Assembly: GCF_009495755.1 (NCBI RefSeq)
Contig: NZ_WIBJ01000031.1
Span: 1-64,000 of the forward strand
Direction: 5' to 3'
DNA from: Flavobacterium sp. LMO8
GTDB taxonomy: Bacteria > Bacteroidota > Bacteroidia > Flavobacteriales > Flavobacteriaceae
Length of the DNA stretch: 64,000 bases
Positions 8,621 through 16,763 of the stretch are shown piece by piece. Numbering within the stretch: the first letter of the stretch is position 1; every line of letters starts with the position of its first letter. The position numbers and the translations under genes were made by a program. The notes under the pieces were generated by a model that saw only the letters and a list, made by a program, of their open reading frames with translations, had not been told where the DNA came from and made no database searches.

Positions 8621-9514
8621 CTATTTAAGTCTAAAATATTTATAAGCAAAAAATGCAATTATTAATGATTGTAATAAAGTTAATATGGTTACCATTTCAA
8701 TAGAAGGCATATCTAAAATAAAAGGGGCAACCGTTTCAATTTTGTCTCCATTTACACCAATAAATAGCATACCAAATAAATTGTTATTCCAATGTAACCC
8801 AATCGACATCCATAATGAACCTGTTTTATATGCAACCCATCCGTATAATAATCCAGATATAAAATAAGGTAAAAGAGTGGTTATTTTCCCTCCAAATTGC
8901 TCAATATTGGTTAAATGTGGTATCGAAAACATAACAGCTGTAATAGTTATATAAACGATAGGATGTTTAGTAATTCTTCTAAGAAATTGTGTTAAATATC
9001 CTCTAAAAAGTAATTCTTCTGCAGAAGTTTGAACAAATAATCCAATGCTACCAACAATTAAAAGAGGTAAAAATGATTCCACATTAATCCCAACATAATT
9101 CACATTTAATACACCAAATAGTTGAAAAATATAAGTAACAACAATACCTACAATAGTTGAAATAAAAAATCCCCAAAATAAATTTTTAAAGTCAAAATGC
9201 AGTTTTGGCATTGCCACAGACCAAGAAGGTCTTTTGTGAATCCATTGTGTGATTAATGGAATAAATAAAAAAGATAAAATAAAACAAGATAACAAAACCA
9301 AATTTCTTGAAACAATTGAATCATTGTAATTTGGATACATAATTGCAATAGGAATTATTAAAAAACCCGAAACAACAAAAAACAAAAAAAACATAAGTAT
9401 TAACCCAAGTATATATCTAGGAATACCATTTTTTGCTTTATCAGACCACTCTAAATAACTTTTAATCGAAGCATCATTTGTTTGAATGTTTTCGTTTTGA
9501 TTTGTGTTTTCCAT
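8621..9514 (-). CDS. CPBP family intramembrane metalloprotease
   Basis: A polytopic inner-membrane protein (297 residues) of the CPBP (CAAX protease and bacteriocin-processing, formerly Abi) family. About eight hydrophobic segments are visible. The three catalytic motifs are intact: E166-E167-x3-R171 (EELLFRGY), F-x3-H200 (FSIPH), and H241-x-N (GLHWNNN). This supports an active glutamic intramembrane protease. The substrate is unknown. It follows the zinc-ribbon membrane gene by 15 bases on the same strand, so the two probably form an operon. Confidence 0.9.
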   Translation of the reverse strand: MENTNQNENIQTNDASIKSYLEWSDKAKNGIPRYILGLILMFFLFFVVSGFLIIPIAIMYPNYNDSIVSRNLVLLSCFILSFLFIPLITQWIHKRPSWSVAMPKLHFDFKNLFWGFFISTIVGIVVTYIFQLFGVLNVNYVGINVESFLPLLIVGSIGLFVQTSAEELLFRGYLTQFLRRITKHPIVYITITAVMFSIPHLTNIEQFGGKITTLLPYFISGLLYGWVAYKTGSLWMSIGLHWNNNLFGMLFIGVNGDKIETVAPFILDMPSIEMVTILTLLQSLIIAFFAYKYFRLK

Positions 9515-9529
9515 ATTGAATTTAAATTA

Positions 9530-10285
9530 CTAAAGTTTTAATATCATAACAGTTATAAACCAATAAATAAACATAAAAATACTAGAAAATAACATTCCTA
9601 AAACAACAGATAAAATAGTTCTTGTGATAATACCTGCTTTAGAATACAAATTTTCATCATAAAAAAATTGATATAAAAACCAGAAAGAATAAGCAATTAT
9701 TCCATAATCTACAATTTGGTTAATTACTTTTAAAAAACTAATATTTGAAGTTATAATAGAAAATAAAACAATTAATTTACTAATTATTAATAAAGCAGAT
9801 GCTTTGTAAATATTTAAGATTAGGTGTTCCGAATAATTAAATTTGCTTTTTTTATAAAATTGAAAGGTAAAAAATGCAATAATTGGTATTGTGATAAAAA
9901 TAAATGTTTTAGGATTATCTCTAACAAAATTAAAATAATTACTTATTAAACTTTGCTCTTCTTTATTAGTTGAAATAATAGTTGCGAGAGAAACCTTAGA
10001 ATAACCATCTAATAAAATACCTAATCCTGATAATAAAACAAAAAGACTCATATAATTCATATGGCTTGCTCTTTTACCAAGAAGGTATTCTTTTATTGAA
10101 TGTCCAGGTCTTGTTGCTAATTCTTTTAAAGTAAAAAAGATACCATTATTCATAAAAGAATAATATTTACTAGCGATATCATTTTTAAAAATTTGTTTAA
10201 AAGAAAACCGAGTTGTACTTGTTTTTTGACCACAATTTTGACAAAAACTACCAGAGGTTTCAAAATCACAATTAAGACATTTCAT
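9530..10285 (-). CDS. Zinc-ribbon membrane protein, DUF3667-like
   Basis: A 251-residue protein with an N-terminal zinc ribbon (C3-x2-C6 and C15-x2-C18 in CLNCDF and FCQNCGQK) and a central region matching the DUF3667 pattern, including RPGHSIKEYLLGKR. It has about five hydrophobic segments from residue 78 onward. It is common in Flavobacteriaceae and its function is not known. The zinc ribbon should be cytoplasmic. It lies immediately upstream of the CPBP protease and could be its partner, but this is inference from position only. Confidence 0.78.
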   Translation of the reverse strand: MKCLNCDFETSGSFCQNCGQKTSTTRFSFKQIFKNDIASKYYSFMNNGIFFTLKELATRPGHSIKEYLLGKRASHMNYMSLFVLLSGLGILLDGYSKVSLATIISTNKEEQSLISNYFNFVRDNPKTFIFITIPIIAFFTFQFYKKSKFNYSEHLILNIYKASALLIISKLIVLFSIITSNISFLKVINQIVDYGIIAYSFWFLYQFFYDENLYSKAGIITRTILSVVLGMLFSSIFMFIYWFITVMILKL

Positions 10286-10405
10286 AAGATATTAATTAGA
10301 ATATAAAGGGTTAAACATAATTATCAAAATAGTTATAAAACACTAATTTTATTTAAAAGTAATTAAATATTTCACAAAAATCTACATTTATAGGTGTAAA
10401 ATTAA

Positions 10406-10443
10406 AAAAAGCCTCAAGAAAGTATTAATTCTTGAGGCTTTTT
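10406..10443 (-). terminator. Hairpin terminator downstream of tatA
   Basis: 15-base arms AAAAAGCCTCAAGAA (10406-10420) and TTCTTGAGGCTTTTT (10429-10443) around an 8-base loop, 28 bases past the tatA stop. On the minus strand it ends in a T run. Confidence 0.8.
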
Positions 10444-10471
10444 AAATATTTATTCGGTAATAAAACAGCAA

Positions 10472-10672
10472 TTATTCTTTGGTCTCTTCTTCTTTTTTAG
10501 AATTTGCTGGTTGATCATCTTTGGCTGCGTTTTTAAATTCTTTAATTCCGCTTCCAATTCCTTTCATTAATTCTGGAATTTTTTTTCCTCCAAAAAGTAA
10601 TAAAACGATTACCGCAATTAAGATTATTTGTGGAACTCCAACAATCCCCAAAGATATAGCTAATGTATTCAT
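10472..10672 (-). CDS. tatA: Sec-independent protein translocase subunit TatA
   Basis: A small inner-membrane pore-forming subunit of the twin-arginine translocase, which exports folded proteins. The 66-residue protein has the family layout: a short N-terminus with one membrane helix (about 11-28), the [14 protein letters not shown] hinge and amphipathic helix at 27-46, and a charged C-terminal tail (EEETKE). The gene stands alone between a -7 element and a terminator; tatC is not in the window. Confidence 0.95.
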   Translation of the reverse strand: MNTLAISLGIVGVPQIILIAVIVLLLFGGKKIPELMKGIGSGIKEFKNAAKDDQPANSKKEEETKE

Positions 10673-10692
10673 GATTTTAATATTTTAAAGTA

Positions 10693-10700
10693 CAAAGATA
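10693..10700 (-). promoter_or_regulatory. -7 promoter element TATCTTTG for tatA
   Basis: On the minus strand this is an exact TAnnTTTG match, 20 bases before the tatA ATG. Confidence 0.55.
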
Positions 10701-10773
10701 TAAAGAAATTACCAATTCATTATTTTTTAACGATTTATTATCAGCTTTCAATTTACAAACACGTTGTATTTAG

Positions 10774-10781
10774 TATATTTG
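10774..10781 (+). promoter_or_regulatory. -7 promoter element TATATTTG for the LytM-like gene
   Basis: Exact TAnnTTTG match, 21 bases before the ATG at 10803. No well-spaced TTG was found upstream. Confidence 0.5.
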
Positions 10782-10802
10782 TGATATAAATTAATGCAAT
10801 AA

Positions 10803-11675
10803 ATGGCTAACAAAAAGCTAAAACGACAATTACTTCTTAAAAAGTTATACAACAAAAGAAGATTAGTTATTCTTAACGAAGATACTTTTGAAGAAACTTT
10901 TTCATTAAAATTAAACTTAATGAATGTCTTTGTTGTGGGAACAATTGGCGCTATTTTAATCATTTTTGTAACTACTTATATTATTGCATTTACACCTTTA
11001 CGCGAATATATTCCGGGTTATGCTTCTTCAAAATTAAAACAAGATGCTTTGGAAATGGCTATAAAATCAGACTCTCTTGAAAAATCAGTAAAAATCAACA
11101 ATGTTTATATCGCTTCCATAAAAAAAGTACTAACTGGTGATTTAGAATATGCAAAGTTGAACAAAGATTCTATTAAAGCTTTAAATATTTCTGATATAGA
11201 TGTTTCTGGACTTTCACCAACAGAAAAAGAGCAAGAATTAAGAGATCAAGTTATTAAAGAAGATAAATACAATGTATTTGAAACTTCAAAACCTAAAGTT
11301 AGTTTTGTATTATTTCCTCCTGCTCAAGGTGCTATTTTACAAAAATATAATGTAGCCAATAAACATTTAGCAGTTAAAATTGCTTTAACTAACAATACAC
11401 CAATAAAAGCCGTTGGAGCAGGAACCATCATTTTTTCCGATTGGACGCCAAGTTCAGGATATGTAGTAATTATTCGCCATAAAGATGATATTTTATCGGT
11501 CTATAAAAATGCGGCTTCGCTAACAAAATCGCAAGGAAATATAGTACGATCGGGTGAAGTTATTGCTCTTGCTGGAAATGCAAATAATGTACAAAATTCG
11601 GGTGCAACACTTCATTTTGAATTATGGAAAGATGGTTTCCCAATAGACCCAACGCAGTTTATCAATTTCAATTAA
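10803..11675 (+). CDS. Degenerate M23/LytM-domain membrane protein
   Basis: A 290-residue envelope protein: a basic cytoplasmic N-terminus, one membrane helix (about 41-64), a helical linker and a C-terminal LytM (peptidase M23) fold at about 175-285. Active M23 enzymes carry H-x3-D, Y-x-H and H-x-H. Here the first motif is H188-x3-K192 (HLAVK), the second is Y234-x-N236 and the third is T269-L-H271. Two catalytic histidines and one zinc ligand are therefore missing, so the domain is probably not catalytic. Such degenerate LytM proteins can activate amidases (EnvC/NlpD type), which is a reasonable but untested role here. The GH3-like gene starts 2 bases after its stop. Confidence 0.85.
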   Translation: MANKKLKRQLLLKKLYNKRRLVILNEDTFEETFSLKLNLMNVFVVGTIGAILIIFVTTYIIAFTPLREYIPGYASSKLKQDALEMAIKSDSLEKSVKINNVYIASIKKVLTGDLEYAKLNKDSIKALNISDIDVSGLSPTEKEQELRDQVIKEDKYNVFETSKPKVSFVLFPPAQGAILQKYNVANKHLAVKIALTNNTPIKAVGAGTIIFSDWTPSSGYVVIIRHKDDILSVYKNAASLTKSQGNIVRSGEVIALAGNANNVQNSGATLHFELWKDGFPIDPTQFINFN

Positions 11676-11676
11676 C

Positions 11677-13164
11677 ATGTCAGTAAAAGCTTTTGCAGCA
11701 AAATTATTTGCAAAAAGAATTCACGCTAAAACTCAAAAATGGGCCAATAATCCTATTGAAACCCAACAACAAGTTTTTGAAGCCTTAATTAAAGAAGCGG
11801 CACAAACGCAATTTGGAAAAGACCACGATTTTGGTTCGATAAAAAGTTATTCCGATTTTGCTCAAAAAGTCCCAGTTCGCGATTACGAAGGATTAAAACA
11901 CTATGTTGATAAAGTAGTAAAAGGCGAAGAAAATGTACTTTGGAAAGGAAAACCGCTTTATTTTGCTAAAACTTCTGGAACTACTTCGGGTGCGAAGTAT
12001 ATCCCATTGACAAAAGAATCAATGCCGTTTCATATTCAAGCAGCTCGGAATGCAATTTTAAGTTACATTCACGAAACTGGAAAAGCAGAATTTGTAAAAG
12101 GTAAAATGATTTTCTTGCAAGGAAGTCCACTTTTGGAAGAAAAAAACGGCATAAAATTGGGAAGATTATCAGGAATTGTGGCGCATTTTGTTCCGAAATA
12201 TTTACAAAAAAATCGCATGCCAAGTTGGGAAACCAATTGCATCGAAGATTGGGAAACCAAAGTCAATGCTATTGTTGAAGAAACCATCAATGAAGACATG
12301 TCGGTGATTTCAGGCATTCCGTCTTGGGTGCAAATGTATTTTGAGAAATTGGCAGCAAAAGCAGGAAAACCTGTTGGCGAAATCTTCAAAAACTTCAATT
12401 TGTTCATTTATGGCGGTGTAAATTACGAACCTTATCGTGCGAAATTCGAAAATTTAATTGGAAGAAAAGTCGATTCAATTGAATTATTTCCAGCTTCTGA
12501 AGGATTTTTTGCCTACCAAGATTCGCAGAAAGACAAAGGAATGCTATTGCTATTAAATTCTGGAATTTTCTACGAATTCATAAAAGCAGAGGAATTTTTT
12601 ACCGAAAATCCAAAGCGTTATACCATTGGCGAAGTAGAATTAGGCGTTAATTACGTTTTAATCATTTCAACGAACGCTGGACTTTGGGCTTACAATATTG
12701 GCGATACGATTCAGTTTACAAGTTTAAAACCGTATCGTGTAATCGTTTCGGGAAGAATCAAACATTACATCTCTGCTTTTGGCGAACACGTTATTGGAAA
12801 AGAAGTAGAATCGGCGCTAAAAGAAGCAATGGAAGAAACTGATGTTCGTGTAAACGAATTCACAGTCGCCCCACAAATAAATCCAACCGAAGGATTGCCT
12901 TATCACGAATGGTTTATCGAATTCGAAAATGAACCCGATAATTTAGAAGAATTTGCGCTAAAAATTGATGCCGCCATGCGCAAGCAAAACGTGTATTACG
13001 ATGATTTGATTGTAGGACATGTGTTGCGGACGTTAGTCATTAAAAGTGTTCCAAAAAAGGGTTTCCAAGAGTACATGAAATCGATAGGCAAATTAGGTGG
13101 ACAAAATAAATTACCAAGATTAAGCAACGATAGAAAAATTGCTCAGTTTTTTGAGAACAATTAA
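11677..13164 (+). CDS. GH3 auxin-responsive promoter family protein (acyl-adenylate-forming fold)
   Basis: A 495-residue cytosolic protein resembling plant GH3 acyl-acid amido synthetases, members of the firefly-luciferase adenylating superfamily. An ATP-binding P-loop-like motif is visible as KTSGTTSGAKYIPLT (about residues 98-112). Later motifs are FIYGGVNYEPY and ELFPASEGFFAYQ. Bacterial members are widespread in Bacteroidota and their substrate is unknown. It is probably co-transcribed with the LytM-like gene, which raises the possibility of an envelope-related role, but the sequence does not prove this. Confidence 0.87.
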   Translation: MSVKAFAAKLFAKRIHAKTQKWANNPIETQQQVFEALIKEAAQTQFGKDHDFGSIKSYSDFAQKVPVRDYEGLKHYVDKVVKGEENVLWKGKPLYFAKTSGTTSGAKYIPLTKESMPFHIQAARNAILSYIHETGKAEFVKGKMIFLQGSPLLEEKNGIKLGRLSGIVAHFVPKYLQKNRMPSWETNCIEDWETKVNAIVEETINEDMSVISGIPSWVQMYFEKLAAKAGKPVGEIFKNFNLFIYGGVNYEPYRAKFENLIGRKVDSIELFPASEGFFAYQDSQKDKGMLLLLNSGIFYEFIKAEEFFTENPKRYTIGEVELGVNYVLIISTNAGLWAYNIGDTIQFTSLKPYRVIVSGRIKHYISAFGEHVIGKEVESALKEAMEETDVRVNEFTVAPQINPTEGLPYHEWFIEFENEPDNLEEFALKIDAAMRKQNVYYDDLIVGHVLRTLVIKSVPKKGFQEYMKSIGKLGGQNKLPRLSNDRKIAQFFENN

Positions 13165-13174
13165 ATAACTGTTT

Positions 13175-13234
13175 TGTCATTCTGAACTCGTTTCAGAATC
13201 TAAGATAAGAAGCTGAAACAAGTTCAGCTTGACA
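13175..13234. repeat. Bipartite palindromic repeat, copy far from the GIY-YIG gene
   Basis: Two imperfect palindromes, ATTCTGAA-ctcgt-TTCAGAAT (13179-13199) and AAGCTGAA-acaag-TTCAGCTT (13210-13230), bounded by TGTCA (13175) and TGACA. Read on the minus strand it has the same order as the copies around 53.4-54 kb: an AAGC/GCTT arm first, then an AT(C/T)C-type arm. The spacer is shorter, about 7 bases. It lies in the gap between the GH3-like gene and the next gene. Confidence 0.8.
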
Positions 13235-13256
13235 AAGTTTCAAATATTATATTTTA

Positions 13257-14072
13257 ATGTACAAGTTTGTAGTTTTATTTTTTATTTCTTTTTCCCTTTC
13301 AGCACAAATTCGCGGTGTAGTCAATGACAGTATTTCGGGCGAACCGATTCCGTTTGTGAATATTTGGGTGGAGAATGAAACGATTGGAACTACTTCGGAA
13401 GCGGATGGAACGTTTTTTTTAGAGGCTTCAAAAGGAAAAAACATTGTGGTTTCGGTTTTGGGTTATGAAAGAAAAATACTAAAAGGCTCTGAAATTTCCG
13501 TTGTTCATTTGAAACCTATGGCTTATGACTTAAAAGAAGTGGTCATATTGAATAAAAAGCAAACAAAAAAAGTTGAAATTGGGGACGTTGAAAACGCGAT
13601 TTTTCAATCATTTGATAATGGACCAAAAATCGAAGCGAAGTTTTTTCCTTATCAATCTTCGTACAGTAAAACAAAGTTTATAAAAGAGGTCACTATTTTT
13701 ACCGATAGTAGAATAGACAACACCACTATAAAACTTCACTTTTACAGCGTTGATGAAAACGGATTTCCTGGAGAAGAATTATTGAACAAAGATTACATCG
13801 TAACGCTAAAAAAAGGCGTTATCAAACACCGTTTTAACATTTCGCAATTTGATTTGGTTTTTCCGGAAAAAGGCATGTTTGTAGCGTATGAAAAGTTATT
13901 AATCGAAAGCAATAAAACAGGCATAAAATACCAACCGTATGTATTGTATAATTATGTTGAAAGAGACTTTTTTTATACCTATGCTTACGGAAAATGGAGC
14001 AAACAATTGGGAAATAATTCTGAGAAAATCAGTATAAATGAACCCTCAATAAATCTGATATTATCTAACTAA
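13257..14072 (+). CDS. Exported carboxypeptidase-regulatory-like domain protein
   Basis: A 271-residue protein with a signal peptide (MYKFVVLFFISFSLSAQ, cleavage after about residue 16). A carboxypeptidase D regulatory-like beta-sandwich follows at about 18-100 (IRGVVNDSISGEPIPFVNIW and TTSEADGTFFLEA). The remaining 170 residues are not recognised. This domain pair is common in Bacteroidota outer-membrane and periplasmic proteins. There is no TonB plug or barrel, so it is not a SusC-type transporter. It is probably periplasmic or surface-associated; its function is unknown. Confidence 0.8.
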   Translation: MYKFVVLFFISFSLSAQIRGVVNDSISGEPIPFVNIWVENETIGTTSEADGTFFLEASKGKNIVVSVLGYERKILKGSEISVVHLKPMAYDLKEVVILNKKQTKKVEIGDVENAIFQSFDNGPKIEAKFFPYQSSYSKTKFIKEVTIFTDSRIDNTTIKLHFYSVDENGFPGEELLNKDYIVTLKKGVIKHRFNISQFDLVFPEKGMFVAYEKLLIESNKTGIKYQPYVLYNYVERDFFYTYAYGKWSKQLGNNSEKISINEPSINLILSN

Positions 14073-14083
14073 AATAAAAATCG

Positions 14084-14091
14084 TAACTTTG
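14084..14091 (+). promoter_or_regulatory. -7 promoter element TAACTTTG
   Basis: Exact TAnnTTTG match 23 bases before the ATG at 14115. It may also drive the Wzz-like gene and rfbB, which follow with minimal gaps. Confidence 0.6.
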
Positions 14092-14114
14092 CAGGTTAGA
14101 AAAACAAAATATTA

Positions 14115-15806
14115 ATGAAGGACATTAAAAACATTTCGCGCTCAAGAGCGCAAGAGTCGTCAGCAGCTATTGAACGACTGTACATTACCATGAGACATTT
14201 ATTTAACAGAGGTTTTTATAAACCAATGGGTGTTTCAGGAGAAACTTTAAGAGAAGCTTTATTAGCGCTTCGACCAGAAATTTACGGTTCTATTGCCGAA
14301 GAAAAGGTAGAATTAAACGGACTTTTATACGTAATTGAACGTTTACCAATTGGAATTGAAGAATGCCGTTACATCAATTTAACTTCAGATGAAGGCTATT
14401 CGAATTCGCACTTTAAAGCCATTGTTCCACCAAAAAGAAGAAGAAATTGTTATCGTATCGACGACGAACAAATGAATGTGGAAATCACACGCGGTCGTTC
14501 AGACATCTACGATATTTTAACACATTTGACCTTTATTTTCATCGAATCACACAAAATTAAAGATAGAGTTTTAATTGATGATGAAGGTTCGGTTTCTCGC
14601 GATTGGCAAAAATTAGAATTAGCGGTAAAACAAACTAAAAAATTAAGCTTGATTGACCGCGAAAAAGCGATTTCTCACGCAGCTAATGTTTTAGGAAGAA
14701 CTTTTGCCGAAGTACAAGATATTTATGATGATTTCGCTACAGCTGAAGCGCCAGATAGATTCTTACACGTAGTATATTGGTTAGGAAAATTAGCGATCGA
14801 AGAAGTAGTCGATAATAACAAAAGAACGATTACGTTTAGTCCAATTTTGAGAGAAAGATTAGGGCACCATATTTATGGGGATATTTGGGCAACTACTATT
14901 AAAGATGTTTTGCTTAAAAACGACTTAATTGAAAGACCTATCCACATCATAAGTGCGAATATGCACAGTGTAATGAATTCAATTTTTGCGGAACCTGTTT
15001 TAGGAAAAAAATATAAAAACACACCTGAATTTCAGATATTTGAAGATTTAAGTAGTTCGGCAAGTAAAGAATTACGCAAGAAAGTAGAAGAATTAGCGTT
15101 ACAACAAGGAATGATTTCGTTGCCAGATGCATCAGGAACCAATATCGACGTTCAAATTTTTGATACCGCTAAAATTGATTTTAAGAAAACCATTTTTGCT
15201 GAAGCGAAGTTAGCCAAAGAAAAACCAGTTATTATTGTAATGGATTATGCGTTTGGTGAGCAAGCTTTTGAAACCATTGACGAATTGTTGAAACCCTATA
15301 AAACAGACAAGAAAAGTAAAATTTTCTTAAACGTGGAATCGGTTTCTATAATGGGTAAAGCCGGAATTTTAGAAGGTGGAAAAGGCGATATTATGATTCC
15401 AACAGCGCACGTAAATGAAGGAACAGCCGATAATTATCCGTTTGAAAACGAGTTAACCAAAGCTATGTTTGATGGAAATGAAATACCAGTTTTTGAAGGT
15501 CCAATGATTACGGTTTTAGGAACGTCACTTCAAAATAGAGATTTATTAAAGTTTTTCCACGAATCTACTTGGGAAGCAATTGGTTTAGAAATGGAAGGTG
15601 CTTATTATCAAAAAGCGATTCAATCGGCATCTAAAATTAGAAAAAGTATAAATCCTGATGTAAAAGTTAGATATGCTTATTATGCTTCGGATAACCCATT
15701 AGAAACAGGAAGCACGTTAGCATCGGGTGGATTAGGAACCACAGGAGTAAAACCTACGTATTTAATTACGATAAAAATATTAGAACAAATCTTTAACGTA
15801 AAATAA
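14115..15806 (+). CDS. AMP nucleosidase-like protein with a nucleoside-phosphorylase-type C-terminus
   Basis: A 563-residue cytosolic protein. The C-terminal part (about 370-560) looks like the purine nucleoside phosphorylase/nucleosidase superfamily: SVSIMGKAGILEGGKGDIM, an AHVNEGT segment and the characteristic GLEMEGAYY near residue 492. Relatives in Flavobacteriaceae have been annotated as AMP nucleosidase, which would cleave AMP to adenine and ribose 5-phosphate. I could not recognise the N-terminal half (1-330) and it does not obviously match E. coli Amn, so the enzyme name is tentative. The Wzz-like gene begins 6 bases after its stop. Confidence 0.65.
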   Translation: MKDIKNISRSRAQESSAAIERLYITMRHLFNRGFYKPMGVSGETLREALLALRPEIYGSIAEEKVELNGLLYVIERLPIGIEECRYINLTSDEGYSNSHFKAIVPPKRRRNCYRIDDEQMNVEITRGRSDIYDILTHLTFIFIESHKIKDRVLIDDEGSVSRDWQKLELAVKQTKKLSLIDREKAISHAANVLGRTFAEVQDIYDDFATAEAPDRFLHVVYWLGKLAIEEVVDNNKRTITFSPILRERLGHHIYGDIWATTIKDVLLKNDLIERPIHIISANMHSVMNSIFAEPVLGKKYKNTPEFQIFEDLSSSASKELRKKVEELALQQGMISLPDASGTNIDVQIFDTAKIDFKKTIFAEAKLAKEKPVIIVMDYAFGEQAFETIDELLKPYKTDKKSKIFLNVESVSIMGKAGILEGGKGDIMIPTAHVNEGTADNYPFENELTKAMFDGNEIPVFEGPMITVLGTSLQNRDLLKFFHESTWEAIGLEMEGAYYQKAIQSASKIRKSINPDVKVRYAYYASDNPLETGSTLASGGLGTTGVKPTYLITIKILEQIFNVK

Positions 15807-15812
15807 GTGTAA

Positions 15813-16763
15813 ATGAGTACAAATTCTCAAGACCAAGAAATCGATTTAGGACAAATCGGAACCGGAATTAAAAACCTTTTGAATGGAATAATTAATTCTT
15901 TCTTCGATTTTATATTCTTTGTAAAAAAGAAGCTAGTAATTATTGGCGGCCTTTTTGTTTTAGGTATAGTATTAGGTTTTTTCTTAGACAAAGATCTTTC
16001 TTATAATCAAGAGATTTCGGTGATTCCTAACTTTGGGAGTAATGATTATTTGTATACCAAAACCGCATTTTTACAATCGCGTTTAAAAGAAAATGATGCG
16101 GCTTTTTTTAAATCAATTGGTGTAAAGAACCACCAAAAAATTTCCAATATTAAAGCGGAAGCTATCAATGGGGTTTTTAGTTTTATTGGTTCTAACGAAC
16201 AAAATTTCGAATTACTAAAATTAATGGCTGAAGATGGAAATTTAACAGAAATTATAAAAGACGATTTAACTAGTAAAAACTATTATTCGCATAATATCAC
16301 TGTGGCTACTTCTGAAAAAATAAATCAAAAAGAAATCATCGACCCTATTTTAAAATATTATCAAGAAAATACATTCTATCAAAAGCAACAAGTAATTCAT
16401 CAAGAGAATATAGATGAAAAAATCAAATTTAATGATTCATTAGTCAATCAAATAGACGGCTTAATTGTTAAATTATCTGATGCTAAAAGCTCAAGTAATG
16501 TAACTATTTCTGAAAATAGTAGTATTACAACATTGATTAACAAGAAAGATGAATTAATTAAAGAGTCTCAAAATTTAAAACTGAATAAAGGAGAATACGA
16601 ACAAATTATTAAAGTAATTAATGTTTCTTTGAACAATCTTAATACAAAAGGATTTAATAATAAAATGAAGCTTCTTTTACCTTTCTTATTTGTGTTTTTA
16701 TATTTTGTAGCTTTTACATTTAATAATTTGTACAAAAAACAATTAGCAAGAATTAAAGGGTAA
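15813..16763 (+). CDS. Wzz-like polysaccharide chain-length/co-polymerase protein
   Basis: A 316-residue inner-membrane protein with the Wzz topology. It has a cytoplasmic N-terminus, a first membrane helix at about 41-57 (LVIIGGLFVLGIVLGFF), a periplasmic domain rich in coiled-coil-forming residues (about 60-285) and a second helix near the C-terminus (about 287-307). There is no tyrosine-kinase domain. Proteins of this shape control O-antigen or capsule chain length, which suits its place at the head of the polysaccharide locus. Its stop overlaps the rfbB start in TAATG. Sequence identity to named Wzz proteins looks low, so the call rests on topology and context. Confidence 0.7.
   Translation: MSTNSQDQEIDLGQIGTGIKNLLNGIINSFFDFIFFVKKKLVIIGGLFVLGIVLGFFLDKDLSYNQEISVIPNFGSNDYLYTKTAFLQSRLKENDAAFFKSIGVKNHQKISNIKAEAINGVFSFIGSNEQNFELLKLMAEDGNLTEIIKDDLTSKNYYSHNITVATSEKINQKEIIDPILKYYQENTFYQKQQVIHQENIDEKIKFNDSLVNQIDGLIVKLSDAKSSSNVTISENSSITTLINKKDELIKESQNLKLNKGEYEQIIKVINVSLNNLNTKGFNNKMKLLLPFLFVFLYFVAFTFNNLYKKQLARIKG

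Noticed and set aside
10803-11675. Active M23 endopeptidase
   Set aside because: K192, N236 and T269 replace the metal-binding Asp and two catalytic His residues.
12069-12407. Minus-strand frame of 112 codons inside the GH3-like gene
   Set aside because: Lies entirely opposite a well-supported gene and has no recognisable motif.
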